Source: Maritimibacter harenae
GTDB taxonomy: Bacteria > Pseudomonadota > Alphaproteobacteria > Rhodobacterales > Rhodobacteraceae
Reading direction: 5' to 3'
Length of the DNA stretch: 64,000 nucleotides
Assembly (NCBI RefSeq): GCF_009882975.1
Contig: NZ_WTUX01000011.1
Coordinates: 173,324 to 237,323, forward strand
Numbering within the stretch: the stretch's first letter is position 1; the number at the start of each line of letters is the position of its first letter. A program made the position numbers and the translations under genes. Shown piece after piece: positions 54,576 through 63,920 of this stretch. The notes beneath the pieces were generated by a model. That model worked only from the letters and a program-made list of their open reading frames with translations, was not told the DNA's origin and did no database searches.

Positions 54576-55673
54576 TCAGGCCGGGGCGCGGAAGTGTTTG
54601 GAGAGCTTGAGGCCCTGGCCCTGGTAGTTGGACTTGAGGTCGGCGCCGTAGAGGGTTTCGGGGGTCTGCGACATCATCTCGTAGACGAGGCGGCCCACCA
54701 CCTGACCGTGTTCCAGCACGAAGGGCGCTTCGTGGCAGCGCACCTCGAGCACCCCGCGCGAGCCGCGCCCACCGGCCGCGTCGTGGCCGAAGCCCGGGTC
54801 GAAGAAGCCCGCGTAGTGCACCCGGAATTCGCCCACCATGGCGAGGTAGGGGGCCATCTCGGCCGCGCAGTCGGGCGGGATCGTCACCGCTTCGCGGCTG
54901 ACGAGGATATAGAAGGCGCCGGGGTCGAGGATGATCCGTCCCTCGCTGGTATGGATCGGTTCCCAGAATTCCGCCGGGTCGTAATACCCGATCCGGTCGA
55001 GGTCGATGACCCCGGTGTGGGGCTTGGCGCGGTAGCCCACGAGGTCGCCCGTCGCGGGCCGCAGGTCGACGGAGAAGCCCAGGCCGTGGTCGATCACCGC
55101 CTCGCCGTCGACGAGAGGTTCGCGCGCGTGCCGGGCGCGCAGGTCGTCGTCCGAGAGCACCGCCTGGCCCGCGCGGAAGCGAATCTGGTTGAGGCGCATC
55201 CCCGGGCGCACCAGCACGGAGAAGGAGCGCGGGCAGATCTCGGCATAGAGCGGGCCGGTGTAGCCCGGTGCGATCCGGTCGAATTCGACCCCGCCGTCGG
55301 TGATCGCGCGGGTCAGGAGATCGAGGCGCCCGGTGGAGCTTTTCGCGTTCGCCACCGCCTGCACCCCGTCGGGCAGGGCGAGGCGTTCCATCAGGGGCAC
55401 GACGTAGACCGCGCCCTTTTCCAGCACCGCGCCCTCGGTCAGGTCGATGCGGTGCATTTCGAATTCTTCGAGTCGCTCGGCCACCGTGCGCCCTTCGCCG
55501 GCGAGAAACGAGGCGCGGACCCGGTAGGCGGTGCGCCCGAGGCGCAGGTCGAGCGAGGCGGGCTGGATCTGTTCGGGGATGATCGCCGGGTCGGCGGCCA
55601 GCGTGCCCGCGCCGATCATCGCGCGGATCGCCTGTGCGGGAAGGACGCCCGTGCCGGTGTCGTTGCCTGTCAT
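54576..55673 (-). CDS. 2'-deoxycytidine 5'-triphosphate deaminase (two-domain)
   Basis: A 365-residue dCTP deaminase of the long type (DCD_N domain), which converts dCTP to dUTP. It holds two dUTPase-like halves: residues about 15-185 with IQPASLDLRLG and ANAKSSTGRLDLLTR, and about 200-360 with EVRCHEAPFVLEHGQ near the end. AKSSTGR contains the Ser-Arg pair of the dCTP/dUTP site. The length is twice that of E. coli Dcd, as is usual in alphaproteobacteria. The start at MTGNDTG follows an acceptable ribosome site; a six-codon extension is possible. tRNA-Pro lies upstream on the same strand. Confidence 0.93.
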   Translation of the reverse strand: MTGNDTGTGVLPAQAIRAMIGAGTLAADPAIIPEQIQPASLDLRLGRTAYRVRASFLAGEGRTVAERLEEFEMHRIDLTEGAVLEKGAVYVVPLMERLALPDGVQAVANAKSSTGRLDLLTRAITDGGVEFDRIAPGYTGPLYAEICPRSFSVLVRPGMRLNQIRFRAGQAVLSDDDLRARHAREPLVDGEAVIDHGLGFSVDLRPATGDLVGYRAKPHTGVIDLDRIGYYDPAEFWEPIHTSEGRIILDPGAFYILVSREAVTIPPDCAAEMAPYLAMVGEFRVHYAGFFDPGFGHDAAGGRGSRGVLEVRCHEAPFVLEHGQVVGRLVYEMMSQTPETLYGADLKSNYQGQGLKLSKHFRAPA

Positions 55674-55728
55674 GACCGTCCCCCGATACACCGACGCCCG
55701 CCCCGTTGGGGGCGGGCGGTCAGATGAT

Positions 55729-55805
55729 TGGTCGGGCTAGCAGGACTTGAACCTGCGACCTTCCGTCCCCCAGACGGACGCGCTACCAGACTGCGCCATA
55801 GCCCG
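55729..55805 (-). tRNA. tRNA-Pro (GGG anticodon)
   Basis: Cloverleaf on the minus strand: acceptor CGGGCTA/TAGCCCG, D-arm GCGC/GCGC, anticodon stem TCCGT/ACGGA with loop CTGGGGG (anticodon GGG), T-arm GCAGG/CCTGC with TTCAAGT, and encoded CCA. All stems pair. Confidence 0.95.
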
Positions 55806-55868
55806 ACGTGGGAAGCTTCATAGCAGTTTTGCGGGCGCGGGCAAGACCGGATCGGCATCGAATTTCGA

Positions 55869-57125
55869 TCAACCGAGGGCCGAGGGGTCATGATCGTTGC
55901 GCAGCGTCTGGAGCCGGTCCGACAGCGCGCGCAGATGCGGCGTGGGAAGGGCCGCGTGGTGGGCGCGCAGCCGGCGCAGGCGCGGCGCGATCGGGGCGAT
56001 ATGCGGAGGCAGGGTGCCGTCCATCGGGTCGGCCGGGATGTCCGGCATGACCAGCACCGCGCCCGCCGGCACAGGCGCCTCTTCGGGGGCGCTCGCGAAT
56101 TCGTCGGCCCAGTCCGAGCCTTCCTCGGCATCCTCCGGGGGCAGCTGGTCGGCGGCCTCGGTGATCTCGGGGGCTTCCGGGTTCCCGGGCTCCGGGTCGG
56201 CGCGGGTCAGGTGGGGTTCGGGATGGGTGGCGTCCGGTTCGGGCACGGGCGGCGCGGCGATCTCGCCGTCGTCCTCGGCGGTGACTTCGAGCGCGGGTTC
56301 CCGGGGCTCCTCCACGGGCGGCTCGGCCGGCGCGTCCTCGTCGAACCCGTCGTCGTCTTCCGGCGCCTCGGCCGCGAGGGGTGGTTCGGTGATGTCGTCG
56401 TCCGTTTCCGGGGGCAGGGCACCGGAGGTGACGACCTCGGGGCTGGGCGCCTGGATGGCCTCCTCGGGCGGGGCCTGCTCCTCGTCGGGGAGGTCGCCGT
56501 CGGCCACGTCGTCAAGCCGCTCGGCCTCTTGCAGCGGGTCGACGGCCGGGGTGGCGTCCTCGGCGAACGTGTCGGGGGTGTCCGCCCAGGTCTCGGGGGC
56601 TTCGGCTTCTTCGGGGGCTTCGGCCGGGGTCTCCTCGTCCTGCGCCTCGGTGAAGGCGACGGGGCGGTCCTCCTCGGGATCGACCGGTTCCAGCGCCTCG
56701 TCCTCGATCGCCGCGTCGACGGCGGGGGGCGCGGCCTCTTCCGCCTCGGTGGCGATCTCGGCGTCTTCCACCTCGGCCTCCGTGCCGCGGCTGCGCGCGC
56801 TCAGCGACACGACGTTGCCATCGTCCTCGTCCTCCGCCGCGTTCAGGTCGAGCGGCGGGGACAGGGCGGCGACGTGTTTCACGCCTTCCTCGCGCAGGAG
56901 CTTCTGCACCCCGCGGATCGTCAGCCCGTCATCGTGGAGGAGTTTGCGGATCCCGCCCAGGAGCTCCATGTCGGAGGGGCGGTAATAGCGCCGTCCGCCG
57001 GCGCGCTTGACGGGCTTGACCTGGGTGAAGCGGCTTTCCCAGAAGCGCAGCACGTGGGTCGGCACGCCGAGCCATTCGGCCACCTCGCTGATCGTGCGGA
57101 AGGCGTCAGGTGACTTCTGTTCCAT
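55869..57125 (-). CDS. MerR family transcriptional regulator with long acidic tail
   Basis: A 418-residue protein. Residues about 8-78 are a MerR helix-turn-helix: [21 protein letters not shown] then [17 protein letters not shown]. Residues about 95-350 are low-complexity and very acidic (Glu, Asp, Pro, Ala), and the last 60 residues return to a helical, basic form ([20 protein letters not shown]). It has no metal-binding cysteines. In this group a MerR gene follows ihfA in the rpmF-plsX-fabH-ihfA order. The targets are unknown. It lies 35 bases after ihfA. Confidence 0.92.
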   Translation of the reverse strand: MEQKSPDAFRTISEVAEWLGVPTHVLRFWESRFTQVKPVKRAGGRRYYRPSDMELLGGIRKLLHDDGLTIRGVQKLLREEGVKHVAALSPPLDLNAAEDEDDGNVVSLSARSRGTEAEVEDAEIATEAEEAAPPAVDAAIEDEALEPVDPEEDRPVAFTEAQDEETPAEAPEEAEAPETWADTPDTFAEDATPAVDPLQEAERLDDVADGDLPDEEQAPPEEAIQAPSPEVVTSGALPPETDDDITEPPLAAEAPEDDDGFDEDAPAEPPVEEPREPALEVTAEDDGEIAAPPVPEPDATHPEPHLTRADPEPGNPEAPEITEAADQLPPEDAEEGSDWADEFASAPEEAPVPAGAVLVMPDIPADPMDGTLPPHIAPIAPRLRRLRAHHAALPTPHLRALSDRLQTLRNDHDPSALG

Positions 57126-57160
57126 GTCTTGGCCCGTTCATTGACTGCTCTCGGCCGGGC

Positions 57161-57463
57161 TCAGCGCTTGTTTCCTGCTGCGACCCGTTCTTTCATGATC
57201 TGCGACGGACGGAAGGTGAGCACGCGACGCGGCGAGATCGGAACCTCTTCCCCGGTCTTGGGGTTGCGGCCCACCCGGGCGGCCTTGTCACGGACCGAGA
57301 AGGTGCCGAAGGACGAGATCTTGACCGTCTCACCCCGCACCAGCGCATCCGACACGTGGCCCAGCACGCTTTCGACAAGCTGGGCGCTTTCGTTGCGCGA
57401 CAGGCCCACTTCGCGAAACACCGCTTCGCTCAGGTCCATGCGCGTCAGCGTCTTTTCACTCAT
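57161..57463 (-). CDS. ihfA: integration host factor alpha
   Basis: A 100-residue DNA-bending protein of the HU/IHF family, acting as a dimer with Ihf[20 protein letters not shown] opens it, then [23 protein letters not shown] carries the minor-groove arm with its conserved Arg-Asn-Pro tip. The start is [10 protein letters not shown]; a 10-codon extension upstream is not supported. It lies between fabH and merR, all in one direction. Confidence 0.97.
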   Translation of the reverse strand: MSEKTLTRMDLSEAVFREVGLSRNESAQLVESVLGHVSDALVRGETVKISSFGTFSVRDKAARVGRNPKTGEEVPISPRRVLTFRPSQIMKERVAAGNKR

Positions 57464-57572
57464 ACCGTCCCCCGAGATGGTTTCGGGCAGCATGGGGCCG
57501 ATATATTTTCAAGTCAAGATCAATGGCTTGGGGGCAGGCGTTGCACCGCCGGCCGGGCCAGCGCGCCGGGGT

Positions 57573-58547
57573 TTACCAGCGCAGGACGACCGCGCCCCAG
57601 GCCAGCCCGCCGCCGATCGCCTCCACGACCACCACGTCGTTCTCGCGGATCTGGCCGTTGGCCTTGCCGACCGAGAGCGCCAGCGGGATCGAGGCGGCCG
57701 AGGTGTTGCCGTGGTCCTGGACGGTGACGACCACGTTGTCCATGCTCATGTCGAGCTTCTTGGCCGTGCCCGCGATGATGCGGATGTTGGCCTGGTGGGG
57801 GACGATCCAGTCGACGTCTCCATGCGTGAGCCCGGCCTTGCCGAGGGCCGCGTCCGCGGTGGCGGCGAGCTTCTCGACCGCCTGGCGGAAAAGCGGGTTG
57901 CCCTGCATGCGCAGCTTTCCGGCGGTGCCCGTGGTGGACACGCCGCCGTCCACGTAGAGCATTTCGCGGTAGCGCCCGTCCGAGTTCAGGTCGGAGGCGA
58001 GGATGCCGCGGTCCGTGTTCTCGCCGGTGCCCTCGGCCGCTTCCAGCAGCACGGCGCCCGCGCCGTCGCCGAAGAGCACGCAGGTCGAGCGGTCTTCCAT
58101 GTCGAGGATGCGGCTGAAGGTTTCGGCCCCGATCACCAGAACGCGCTCGGCCTGGCCCGAGATGATCATCGCGTTGGCATTGGCGAGCGCGAAGACGAAG
58201 CCGGCACAGACGGCCTGCACGTCGAAGGCGAAGCCGCCGGTCATGCCGAGGCCGGCCTGCACCATCGTGGCGCAGGAGGGGAAGGTGAGGTCCGGGGTCG
58301 AGGTCGCGACGATCACCGCGTCGACATCCTCGCTTTTCATGCCGGCGTCATCGAGCGCGGCCTTGGCCGCCTCGATCGCCATCATCGAGGTGGTTTCCCC
58401 CTCGGCGGCGAAATGCCGACGTTCGATGCCCGAGCGTGTGCGAATCCATTCGTCGGAGGTGTCGATCCGTTCTTCGAACCAACTGTTGGGCACGACGCGT
58501 TCGGGCAGGTAGTGCCCGACACCGCGGACCACGGCGCGTGTTGTCAT
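57573..58547 (-). CDS. fabH: 3-oxoacyl-ACP synthase III
   Basis: A 324-residue condensing enzyme that starts fatty acid synthesis from acetyl-CoA and malonyl-ACP. The catalytic triad is Cys in VQAVCAGFVFAL (about residue 112), His in VPHQANIRI and Asn in DHGNTSAASIP. Its start overlaps the plsX stop by four bases. The start at MTTRAVVRG is supported by the overlap; the larger open frame in the same phase is a shadow of plsX. PlsX and FabH together link phospholipid and fatty acid synthesis. Confidence 0.98.
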   Translation of the reverse strand: MTTRAVVRGVGHYLPERVVPNSWFEERIDTSDEWIRTRSGIERRHFAAEGETTSMMAIEAAKAALDDAGMKSEDVDAVIVATSTPDLTFPSCATMVQAGLGMTGGFAFDVQAVCAGFVFALANANAMIISGQAERVLVIGAETFSRILDMEDRSTCVLFGDGAGAVLLEAAEGTGENTDRGILASDLNSDGRYREMLYVDGGVSTTGTAGKLRMQGNPLFRQAVEKLAATADAALGKAGLTHGDVDWIVPHQANIRIIAGTAKKLDMSMDNVVVTVQDHGNTSAASIPLALSVGKANGQIRENDVVVVEAIGGGLAWGAVVLRW

Positions 58548-59671
58548 TTTTTCCCGCTCGCTTTGTTCTCTATCAGCGCTGGCGCATCCTGCGTGTCTCC
58601 GGGGGTATATGCAACCCGTGCCGCGAGCTTCTCGTTGAAGCCCGACTGGGCCAGGTCGAAGGCCAGCTTGATCGCGGCGGAGAAGCTCGTCGCGTCGGCC
58701 GAGCCGTGGCTCTTGACCACCGTGCCGTTGAGCCCGAGGAACACGCCGCCGTTGGAGCGACGGGGGTCCATGCGTTTGCGCAGCCGGTTGAGAGACGTGG
58801 TCGCGATCAGCGCGGCGATGCGCGACAGCGGCGTGGCCATGAAGGCTTCGCGTAGCGCCTCGCTCACCATCTTGGCGGTGCCTTCGCCGGTCTTGAGCGC
58901 CACGTTGCCGGTGAAGCCGTCGGTGACGATCACGTCGACGCGGTCCGACAGAAGGTCGCCGCCCTCGACGAAACCGATGTAGTCGAACTTGGCGACCGGG
59001 GCGGCCTCGGCGATGAGCTCGGCGGCGGCCTTGATCTCGGCGCGCCCCTTGTGCTCCTCGGTGCCGACGTTGAGCAGGCCCACGCGGGGGCGCTGGATGC
59101 CGTGGCCGTTGCGGGCATAGGAGGCGCCCATCAGCGCGTATTGCAGCAGGTCGACCTCGTCGGCGCGGATGTCGGCGCCACCGTCGAGCATGATGTTGAA
59201 GCCGATCGGATTGCGCGAGGGCCAGAACACCGCGATGGCGGGGCGCGACACGCCCGGCAGCTTGCGCAGGCGCAGCATCGACATCGCCATCAGCGCGCCG
59301 GTGTTGCCGCAGGACACGACCACCTCGGCCTCGCCGTTCTTGACGCAGTCGATCGCCGACCACATCGAGGTCTTCTTGCCGGTGCGCAGGATCTGGCTGG
59401 GCTTGTCGTCCATCGTGACCACGTCTTCGGCGTGGCGCACTTCGCAGATGCCCCTCAGCTCATCGCGCTTCTCGACAAGCGGGTCGAGCACGGCCTTGTC
59501 GCCGTGGAGGATGAAGCCGATGTGCTTGTTCTTGCGCGCAGACTTGGAAAGCCCGGCAACGATAGCTGCCGGGCCGCGGTCGCCGCCCATCGCGTCGACC
59601 GAAATGATGATGCGCTGCAGCCCCTGAGCGGAGGCGGTCCGTCGGTTACCCGATCCCGTCTGATCCGTCAT
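58544..59671 (-). CDS. plsX: phosphate acyltransferase PlsX
   Basis: A 375-residue enzyme that turns acyl-ACP plus phosphate into acyl-phosphate for phosphatidic acid synthesis. IIISVDAMGGDRGP near residue 22 is the signature, with VSCGNTGALMAMSMLRL and GFTGNVALKTGEGTAKM following. It is 21 bases downstream of rpmF and overlaps fabH by four bases. The first 18 residues are not conserved in type. Confidence 0.97.
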   Translation of the reverse strand: MTDQTGSGNRRTASAQGLQRIIISVDAMGGDRGPAAIVAGLSKSARKNKHIGFILHGDKAVLDPLVEKRDELRGICEVRHAEDVVTMDDKPSQILRTGKKTSMWSAIDCVKNGEAEVVVSCGNTGALMAMSMLRLRKLPGVSRPAIAVFWPSRNPIGFNIMLDGGADIRADEVDLLQYALMGASYARNGHGIQRPRVGLLNVGTEEHKGRAEIKAAAELIAEAAPVAKFDYIGFVEGGDLLSDRVDVIVTDGFTGNVALKTGEGTAKMVSEALREAFMATPLSRIAALIATTSLNRLRKRMDPRRSNGGVFLGLNGTVVKSHGSADATSFSAAIKLAFDLAQSGFNEKLAARVAYTPGDTQDAPALIENKASGKK

Positions 59672-59692
59672 GGGCGGCTGGCCTCGTCGGGC

Positions 59693-59902
59693 TTACGCCG
59701 CGTCTTCGTCGTCGAAGTCCACCTCGTCGGCCATCGCGACGACCTCACGGTCGGCGTAGTGGCCGCAGGACGGGCACACGTGGTGCGGGCGCTTGAGTTC
59801 GCCGCAGGACGGGCACTCGTTCGGATTGTCCGCGGTGAGTGCATCGTGCGAACGACGGTTGTTGCGACGCGAGCGCGTGACTTTGTTCTGAGGGACAGCC
59901 AT
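59693..59902 (-). CDS. rpmF: 50S ribosomal protein L32
   Basis: A 69-residue ribosomal protein of the large subunit. It opens [19 protein letters not shown]. It has the four-cysteine zinc ribbon [18 protein letters not shown], so it is the zinc-binding form. The tail is acidic ([11 protein letters not shown]). It is upstream of plsX. The 237-base gap before it probably holds a promoter, possibly with read-through from DUF177. Confidence 0.98.
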   Translation of the reverse strand: MAVPQNKVTRSRRNNRRSHDALTADNPNECPSCGELKRPHHVCPSCGHYADREVVAMADEVDFDDEDAA

Positions 59903-60139
59903 GTCTCAACCTCGATGTTTGCGGGGGCTTCGGTTGTCGTTGCCCTGTTTCGTCAGGGGCCGAAGCCCGGTGTTTCCTGAGTCTGACCGCCTCTTACGCG
60001 CTTAAACGCACGGTTCCAACCCATCTTGTGAAAGAGGGGCGGAACATAGTGCGATTCTCGTGTTTCGCAAGGATTTTTTCGGACGTCCGCCGGGGCGTCC
60101 GCGGCCTGTCACGGCGCGGGCCCCCGCGGGCCCGGCGCC

Positions 60140-60703
60140 TCATTCGTCCTCGTCGCCCGAAAGCTTGTCGCGCAGGGCCGCGAGCCCCGCGAAGGGCTTG
60201 GCGTCGTCGTCGCTCATCGCCTCTTTCCCGGGCTCGGTGAAGGTGGTCTGGTCGAGCTCCTCGTCGTCGCCGCGCGGGTAGTCGGGGATCGCCAGAGCCA
60301 GCGCTTCGGCCAGCACCGCGCCGATGTCGATGCGGTCACCCAGGGGCTCCTGGTCGACATCCTCGGGCGTTTCGCTCTCGTCGGCCGTCACGGGCGCCAG
60401 CCCGTCGATCCAGCTGCGCTCCACGTCCTCCTCGATCCGGTTCACGATCGGATCGAGCGACACGACGCTGGTCTGCACCACGGTCGCGCCCAGGTGGCCG
60501 GTGAAACGCCAGTCGCGTTTTCCCAGCGGTTTGAGGGCGCCCTGGAGGCGGACTTTGCGCAGTTCACCGATTCCCAGCTCCTCGGCGAGGGCGGTCATCT
60601 GCAACTCGGACAGGCTGTAATCGATCTCCCGCGGGCGCGATTTGTCCAAATCTGCGACACGGAAGGTCGGGCCATACTCTATCTTGCCATCTGGTGGGGT
60701 CAT
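60140..60703 (-). CDS. DUF177 (YceD-like) protein
   Basis: A 187-residue protein with FRVADLDKSRPREIDY at the start, then VRLQGALKPLGKRDWRFTGHLGATVVQTSVVSLDPI, the DUF177 core where the usual Cys residues of YceD are missing. The second half is acidic and ends in SGDEDE. YceD/DUF177 lies before rpmF in many bacteria and in E. coli and plants affects 23S rRNA handling; the exact job here is not known. It is divergent from bamE with 83 bases in between. Confidence 0.9.
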   Translation of the reverse strand: MTPPDGKIEYGPTFRVADLDKSRPREIDYSLSELQMTALAEELGIGELRKVRLQGALKPLGKRDWRFTGHLGATVVQTSVVSLDPIVNRIEEDVERSWIDGLAPVTADESETPEDVDQEPLGDRIDIGAVLAEALALAIPDYPRGDDEELDQTTFTEPGKEAMSDDDAKPFAGLAALRDKLSGDEDE

Positions 60704-60786
60704 ATGCTCTTTGGTTTCTTGAACGCGGACGCTGGCTCCTGTAAGCCGTTGTCCAAGAGAACGCGCTGCATGGCAAGGGGGGCAGT

Positions 60787-61251
60787 ATGACCGGGACCGG
60801 GAAGATGGCAGGCAAGCCCTTGCGTCTTATCGCCGTATTCGCCCTTGTCGTGGCGGCGGCCTGTACCCCGATCTACACCAACCACGGCTATCTTCCGACC
60901 GACCAGGACGTCGAAGAGATCATGGTCGGCATCGACACGCGCGAAACGGTGGGGGCCATCGTCGGCCAGCCGGGCGCCGAGGGGCTGCTGACCGAAGAGG
61001 CGTGGTATTACGTCCAGTCGCGCTTCAAGCAACAGGGCTATTCCCGCAAGGAAGAGATCGAGCGCGAGGTGCTGCGCATCAGCTTCGACCAGGCCGGGCT
61101 CGTCGAGAACATCGAGCGCTTCGGTCTGGAAGAGGGTCGGGTTGTGACGCTGTCGCGCCGCGTGACCACGTCCAATACCAAGGGCGTCGGCTTCCTGCGC
61201 CAGCTCCTGGGCAACGTCGGCCGGATCAACGTCCAGCGCCTGCTCGACTGA
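60787..61251 (+). CDS. bamE: outer membrane protein assembly factor BamE
   Basis: A 154-residue lipoprotein with lipobox VAAAC (about Cys26). The mature part has the SmpA/OmlA fold: YLPTDQDVEEIMVGIDTRETV (helix pair), then VGQPGAEGLLTEEAWYYVQSRF. The last 40 residues form a longer tail that is normal in Rhodobacteraceae. BamE helps the Bam complex insert beta-barrels into the outer membrane. olsB-like follows 12 bases later. Confidence 0.93.
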   Translation: MTGTGKMAGKPLRLIAVFALVVAAACTPIYTNHGYLPTDQDVEEIMVGIDTRETVGAIVGQPGAEGLLTEEAWYYVQSRFKQQGYSRKEEIEREVLRISFDQAGLVENIERFGLEEGRVVTLSRRVTTSNTKGVGFLRQLLGNVGRINVQRLLD

Positions 61252-61263
61252 CCGGAGTTTTCC

Positions 61264-61995
61264 ATGTCCGAGACGCTTCTGACGCGCGGCCCCCTGGTCG
61301 CGCGTCTTGCGTCCGTGCCCGAGGACGTGGACGCGGCGCAGGCGCTGCGCTTTCGCGCCTTTCGTGACCCCGACGGCACCGGGCGGGACGCGGACCCCTT
61401 CGATGCCACCTTCGACCACCTGCTCGTCGAGCGCGACGGTGCGCTGGTCTGCACCTTCCGCTTCCAGCTTTTCGAGGGCGGCGCGGCGGCACAGGCCGGC
61501 TACACCGCCCGGGTCTATGACATCGCGCCGCTCGAACCGCTTGCGGGCCCGTGGATCGAGATGGGACGCTTCTGCATGGCGCCCGGCGATCACGACCCGG
61601 ACCTCCTGCGCCTGGCCTGGGGGGCGATGACGCGGATCGTCGACGGCAGCGGGGCGCGGCTTCTCTTCGGATGCAGCTCCTTCGCGGGGACCGACCCGGC
61701 GATCCACGGTGCCACCCTGCGCCTGCTTCGCGCGCGCCACCTGGGGCCCGAGGGCCTGCGCCCGGGGCGGCGCGCGCCGGAGACGGTTGCGCTGCCCGCG
61801 GGCGAATTCGACCCGGCCGCGGCGCAGCGCGGGCTGCCGCCGCTGCTGCGCACCTACCTCATGATGGGGGGCTGGGTGTCGGACCACGCGGTGGTCGACC
61901 GGGACATGGGGACGCTTCACGTCTTCACCGGCGTCGAGATCGACAAGGTGCCGCCGGCGCGGGCGAGGGCCTTGCGGGCGCTGGCGGGCGATTGA
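61264..61995 (+). CDS. L-ornithine N-alpha-acyltransferase (OlsB-like)
   Basis: A 243-residue GNAT-fold protein. RGPLVARLASVPEDVDAAQALRFRAF is the usual start; DPFDATFDHLLVERDGALVCTFRF and IEMGRFCMAP are family-specific, and LLFGCSSFAGTDPAIH lies at the core. OlsB adds 3-hydroxyacyl chains to ornithine, giving lyso-ornithine lipid. The lyso-acyltransferase OlsA is not adjacent. Its membrane lipids would support growth under low phosphate. The gene is 12 bases after bamE. Confidence 0.9.
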   Translation: MSETLLTRGPLVARLASVPEDVDAAQALRFRAFRDPDGTGRDADPFDATFDHLLVERDGALVCTFRFQLFEGGAAAQAGYTARVYDIAPLEPLAGPWIEMGRFCMAPGDHDPDLLRLAWGAMTRIVDGSGARLLFGCSSFAGTDPAIHGATLRLLRARHLGPEGLRPGRRAPETVALPAGEFDPAAAQRGLPPLLRTYLMMGGWVSDHAVVDRDMGTLHVFTGVEIDKVPPARARALRALAGD

Positions 61996-62027
61996 CGCCA
62001 CGCGCGCCGGGGACTAGGTGAGCCGGC

Positions 62028-63839
62028 ATGGCGCGCGCTCCACTTCTCCAGCTCAACGACATCTCGCTCACCTTCGGCGGTGAGCCCCTGTTTCACGACC
62101 TGTCCCTGGTGGTCCAGCCCGGCGACCGGGTGGCGCTGGTCGGGCGCAACGGTTCGGGCAAATCGACCCTGATGAAGGTCATGGGGGGGCTCGTGGAGCC
62201 CGACAGCGGCGAACGCATCCTGCCGCCCGGCGTGAGCGTGGGCTACATGGAACAACACCCGGACATGTCGGGGTTCGAAACGCTCGGCGCCTTCGCCGCG
62301 AGCGGGCTTGAACCCGGCGAGGAATACCGGGTGGAGCGGGTGGCCGAAGGGCTCAAGTTCGACCCCGAACTGCCGGTCGCGACCGCCTCGGGCGGGGAGC
62401 GGCGGCGCGCCGCGCTTGCCAAGCTCCTGGCCGAGGGGCCGGAGTTGATGCTGCTGGACGAGCCCACCAACCACCTCGATATCCAGGCGATCCAGTGGCT
62501 GGAGGAGGAGCTGAAGTCGACGCGGGCTGGCTTCGTCCTGATTTCCCACGACCGGGCCTTCCTGACCGCGTTGACGCGCGCGACGCTCTGGATCGACCGG
62601 GGGCAGGTGCGCCGGCAGGAGGAAGGGTTCGAACGGTTCGAGGCCTGGCGCGACAAGGTCTGGGAAGAAGAGGACATCGCGCGCCACAAGCTCGACCGCA
62701 AGATCAAGGCCGAGGCCCGCTGGGCGGTCGAGGGCATCTCGGCCAGGCGCAAGCGCAACATGGGCCGGGTGCGCGCGCTTGGCGACCTCAGGGCGGAACG
62801 CGCCGCGCAGATCAAGCGGCAGGGCACGGCGGCGATGAACCTGGAGGCGGGGCCCAAGTCCGGCCGCAAGGTGATCGAGGCCAAGGAGATCTCGAAGACC
62901 TACGACGGCAAGCCGATCCTGCGGGACTTCTCGCTGCTCGTGAACCGGGGCGACCGGGTCGCGCTGGTGGGGCCCAACGGGGTGGGCAAGACCACGCTTC
63001 TCAAGATGCTGATCGGCGAGCTCGCGCCCGACACCGGCACCGTGACGCTGGGCACCGGCGTCGAGATGGCGGTCTTCGATCAGAACCGCGCGACGCTGGA
63101 TGACGACGCCTCGCTGTGGGAAAACCTCGCGGGCGATCCGGAAATGCGGGTGTCGGGCAAGGCCGACCAGATCCTCGTGCGCGGCCAGCCCAAGCACGTG
63201 GTCGGCTACCTCAAGGAATTCCTCTTCGACGAACGCCAGGCCCGTGCCCCGGTGCGGTCGCTCTCGGGCGGGGAGAAGGCGCGGCTGATCCTGGCCAAGA
63301 TCATGGCGCGTCCGTCGAACCTGCTGGTGCTCGACGAGCCGACCAACGACCTCGATGTCGAGACGCTGGACCTGTTGCAGGAACTGGTGTCGGATTTCGA
63401 CGGGACCGTGCTGCTCGTCAGCCACGACCGCGATTTCCTCGACCGGACCGTGTCGACCACCGTCGCGATGGAAGGCGACGGGCGCGCGACGGTCTATGCA
63501 GGCGGCTGGTCCGACTACCTTGCGCAGCGCGGCCCGCGCGAGCCGGTGGCGGAGCGGCCGGCGGAAAAGCCGAAGCCCGCCGCGCCCAAGCCCCGCGCAT
63601 CGGCGCCAAAGGACGGGCTGTCGTTCACCGAGAAGCATCGGCTGGAAGCGCTGCCGGGCGAGATCGACCGGCTGGAAGCGGAGATCGCCAAGCTCGAGGA
63701 GCTGCTGTCGGACGCGGAGCTCTTCACCCGCGAGCCGGTGAAGTTCCGCAAGGCGACCGAGGCACTGGCCGAACGGCAGGAGAAGCTGGCGGCGGCGGAA
63801 GAGGAATGGCTCACCCTGGCCGAGAAGGAAGCCGGGTGA
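62028..63839 (+). CDS. ABC-F family ATPase (Uup-like)
   Basis: A 603-residue protein with two ABC ATPase domains and no membrane span. Domain 1: Walker A GRNGSGKS (about residues 38-45), signature SGGERRR, LLDEPTNHLD. Domain 2: GPNGVGKTT, SGGEKARL, LVLDEPTNDLD. The C-terminal 70 residues form a coiled coil (IDRLEAEIAKLEELLSD) that may bind DNA or ribosome, as in Uup. ABC-F proteins act on ribosomes. It ends 81 bases before the octamer repeat array. Confidence 0.95.
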   Translation: MARAPLLQLNDISLTFGGEPLFHDLSLVVQPGDRVALVGRNGSGKSTLMKVMGGLVEPDSGERILPPGVSVGYMEQHPDMSGFETLGAFAASGLEPGEEYRVERVAEGLKFDPELPVATASGGERRRAALAKLLAEGPELMLLDEPTNHLDIQAIQWLEEELKSTRAGFVLISHDRAFLTALTRATLWIDRGQVRRQEEGFERFEAWRDKVWEEEDIARHKLDRKIKAEARWAVEGISARRKRNMGRVRALGDLRAERAAQIKRQGTAAMNLEAGPKSGRKVIEAKEISKTYDGKPILRDFSLLVNRGDRVALVGPNGVGKTTLLKMLIGELAPDTGTVTLGTGVEMAVFDQNRATLDDDASLWENLAGDPEMRVSGKADQILVRGQPKHVVGYLKEFLFDERQARAPVRSLSGGEKARLILAKIMARPSNLLVLDEPTNDLDVETLDLLQELVSDFDGTVLLVSHDRDFLDRTVSTTVAMEGDGRATVYAGGWSDYLAQRGPREPVAERPAEKPKPAAPKPRASAPKDGLSFTEKHRLEALPGEIDRLEAEIAKLEELLSDAELFTREPVKFRKATEALAERQEKLAAAEEEWLTLAEKEAG

Positions 63840-63920
63840 CAGGTGCGCGTCGCGCAACCATCTGACGATTATGGATTTTATGGGTTGACCGGTGGGGGCT
63901 TGGGGAGTCCCGGCTTCACC

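Noticed and set aside
60089..60110. Palindrome CGGACGTCCG near the T-run before rpmF as terminator of DUF177
   Set aside because: On the DUF177 strand the run after the stem is A, not T, so it does not fit an intrinsic terminator in that direction.
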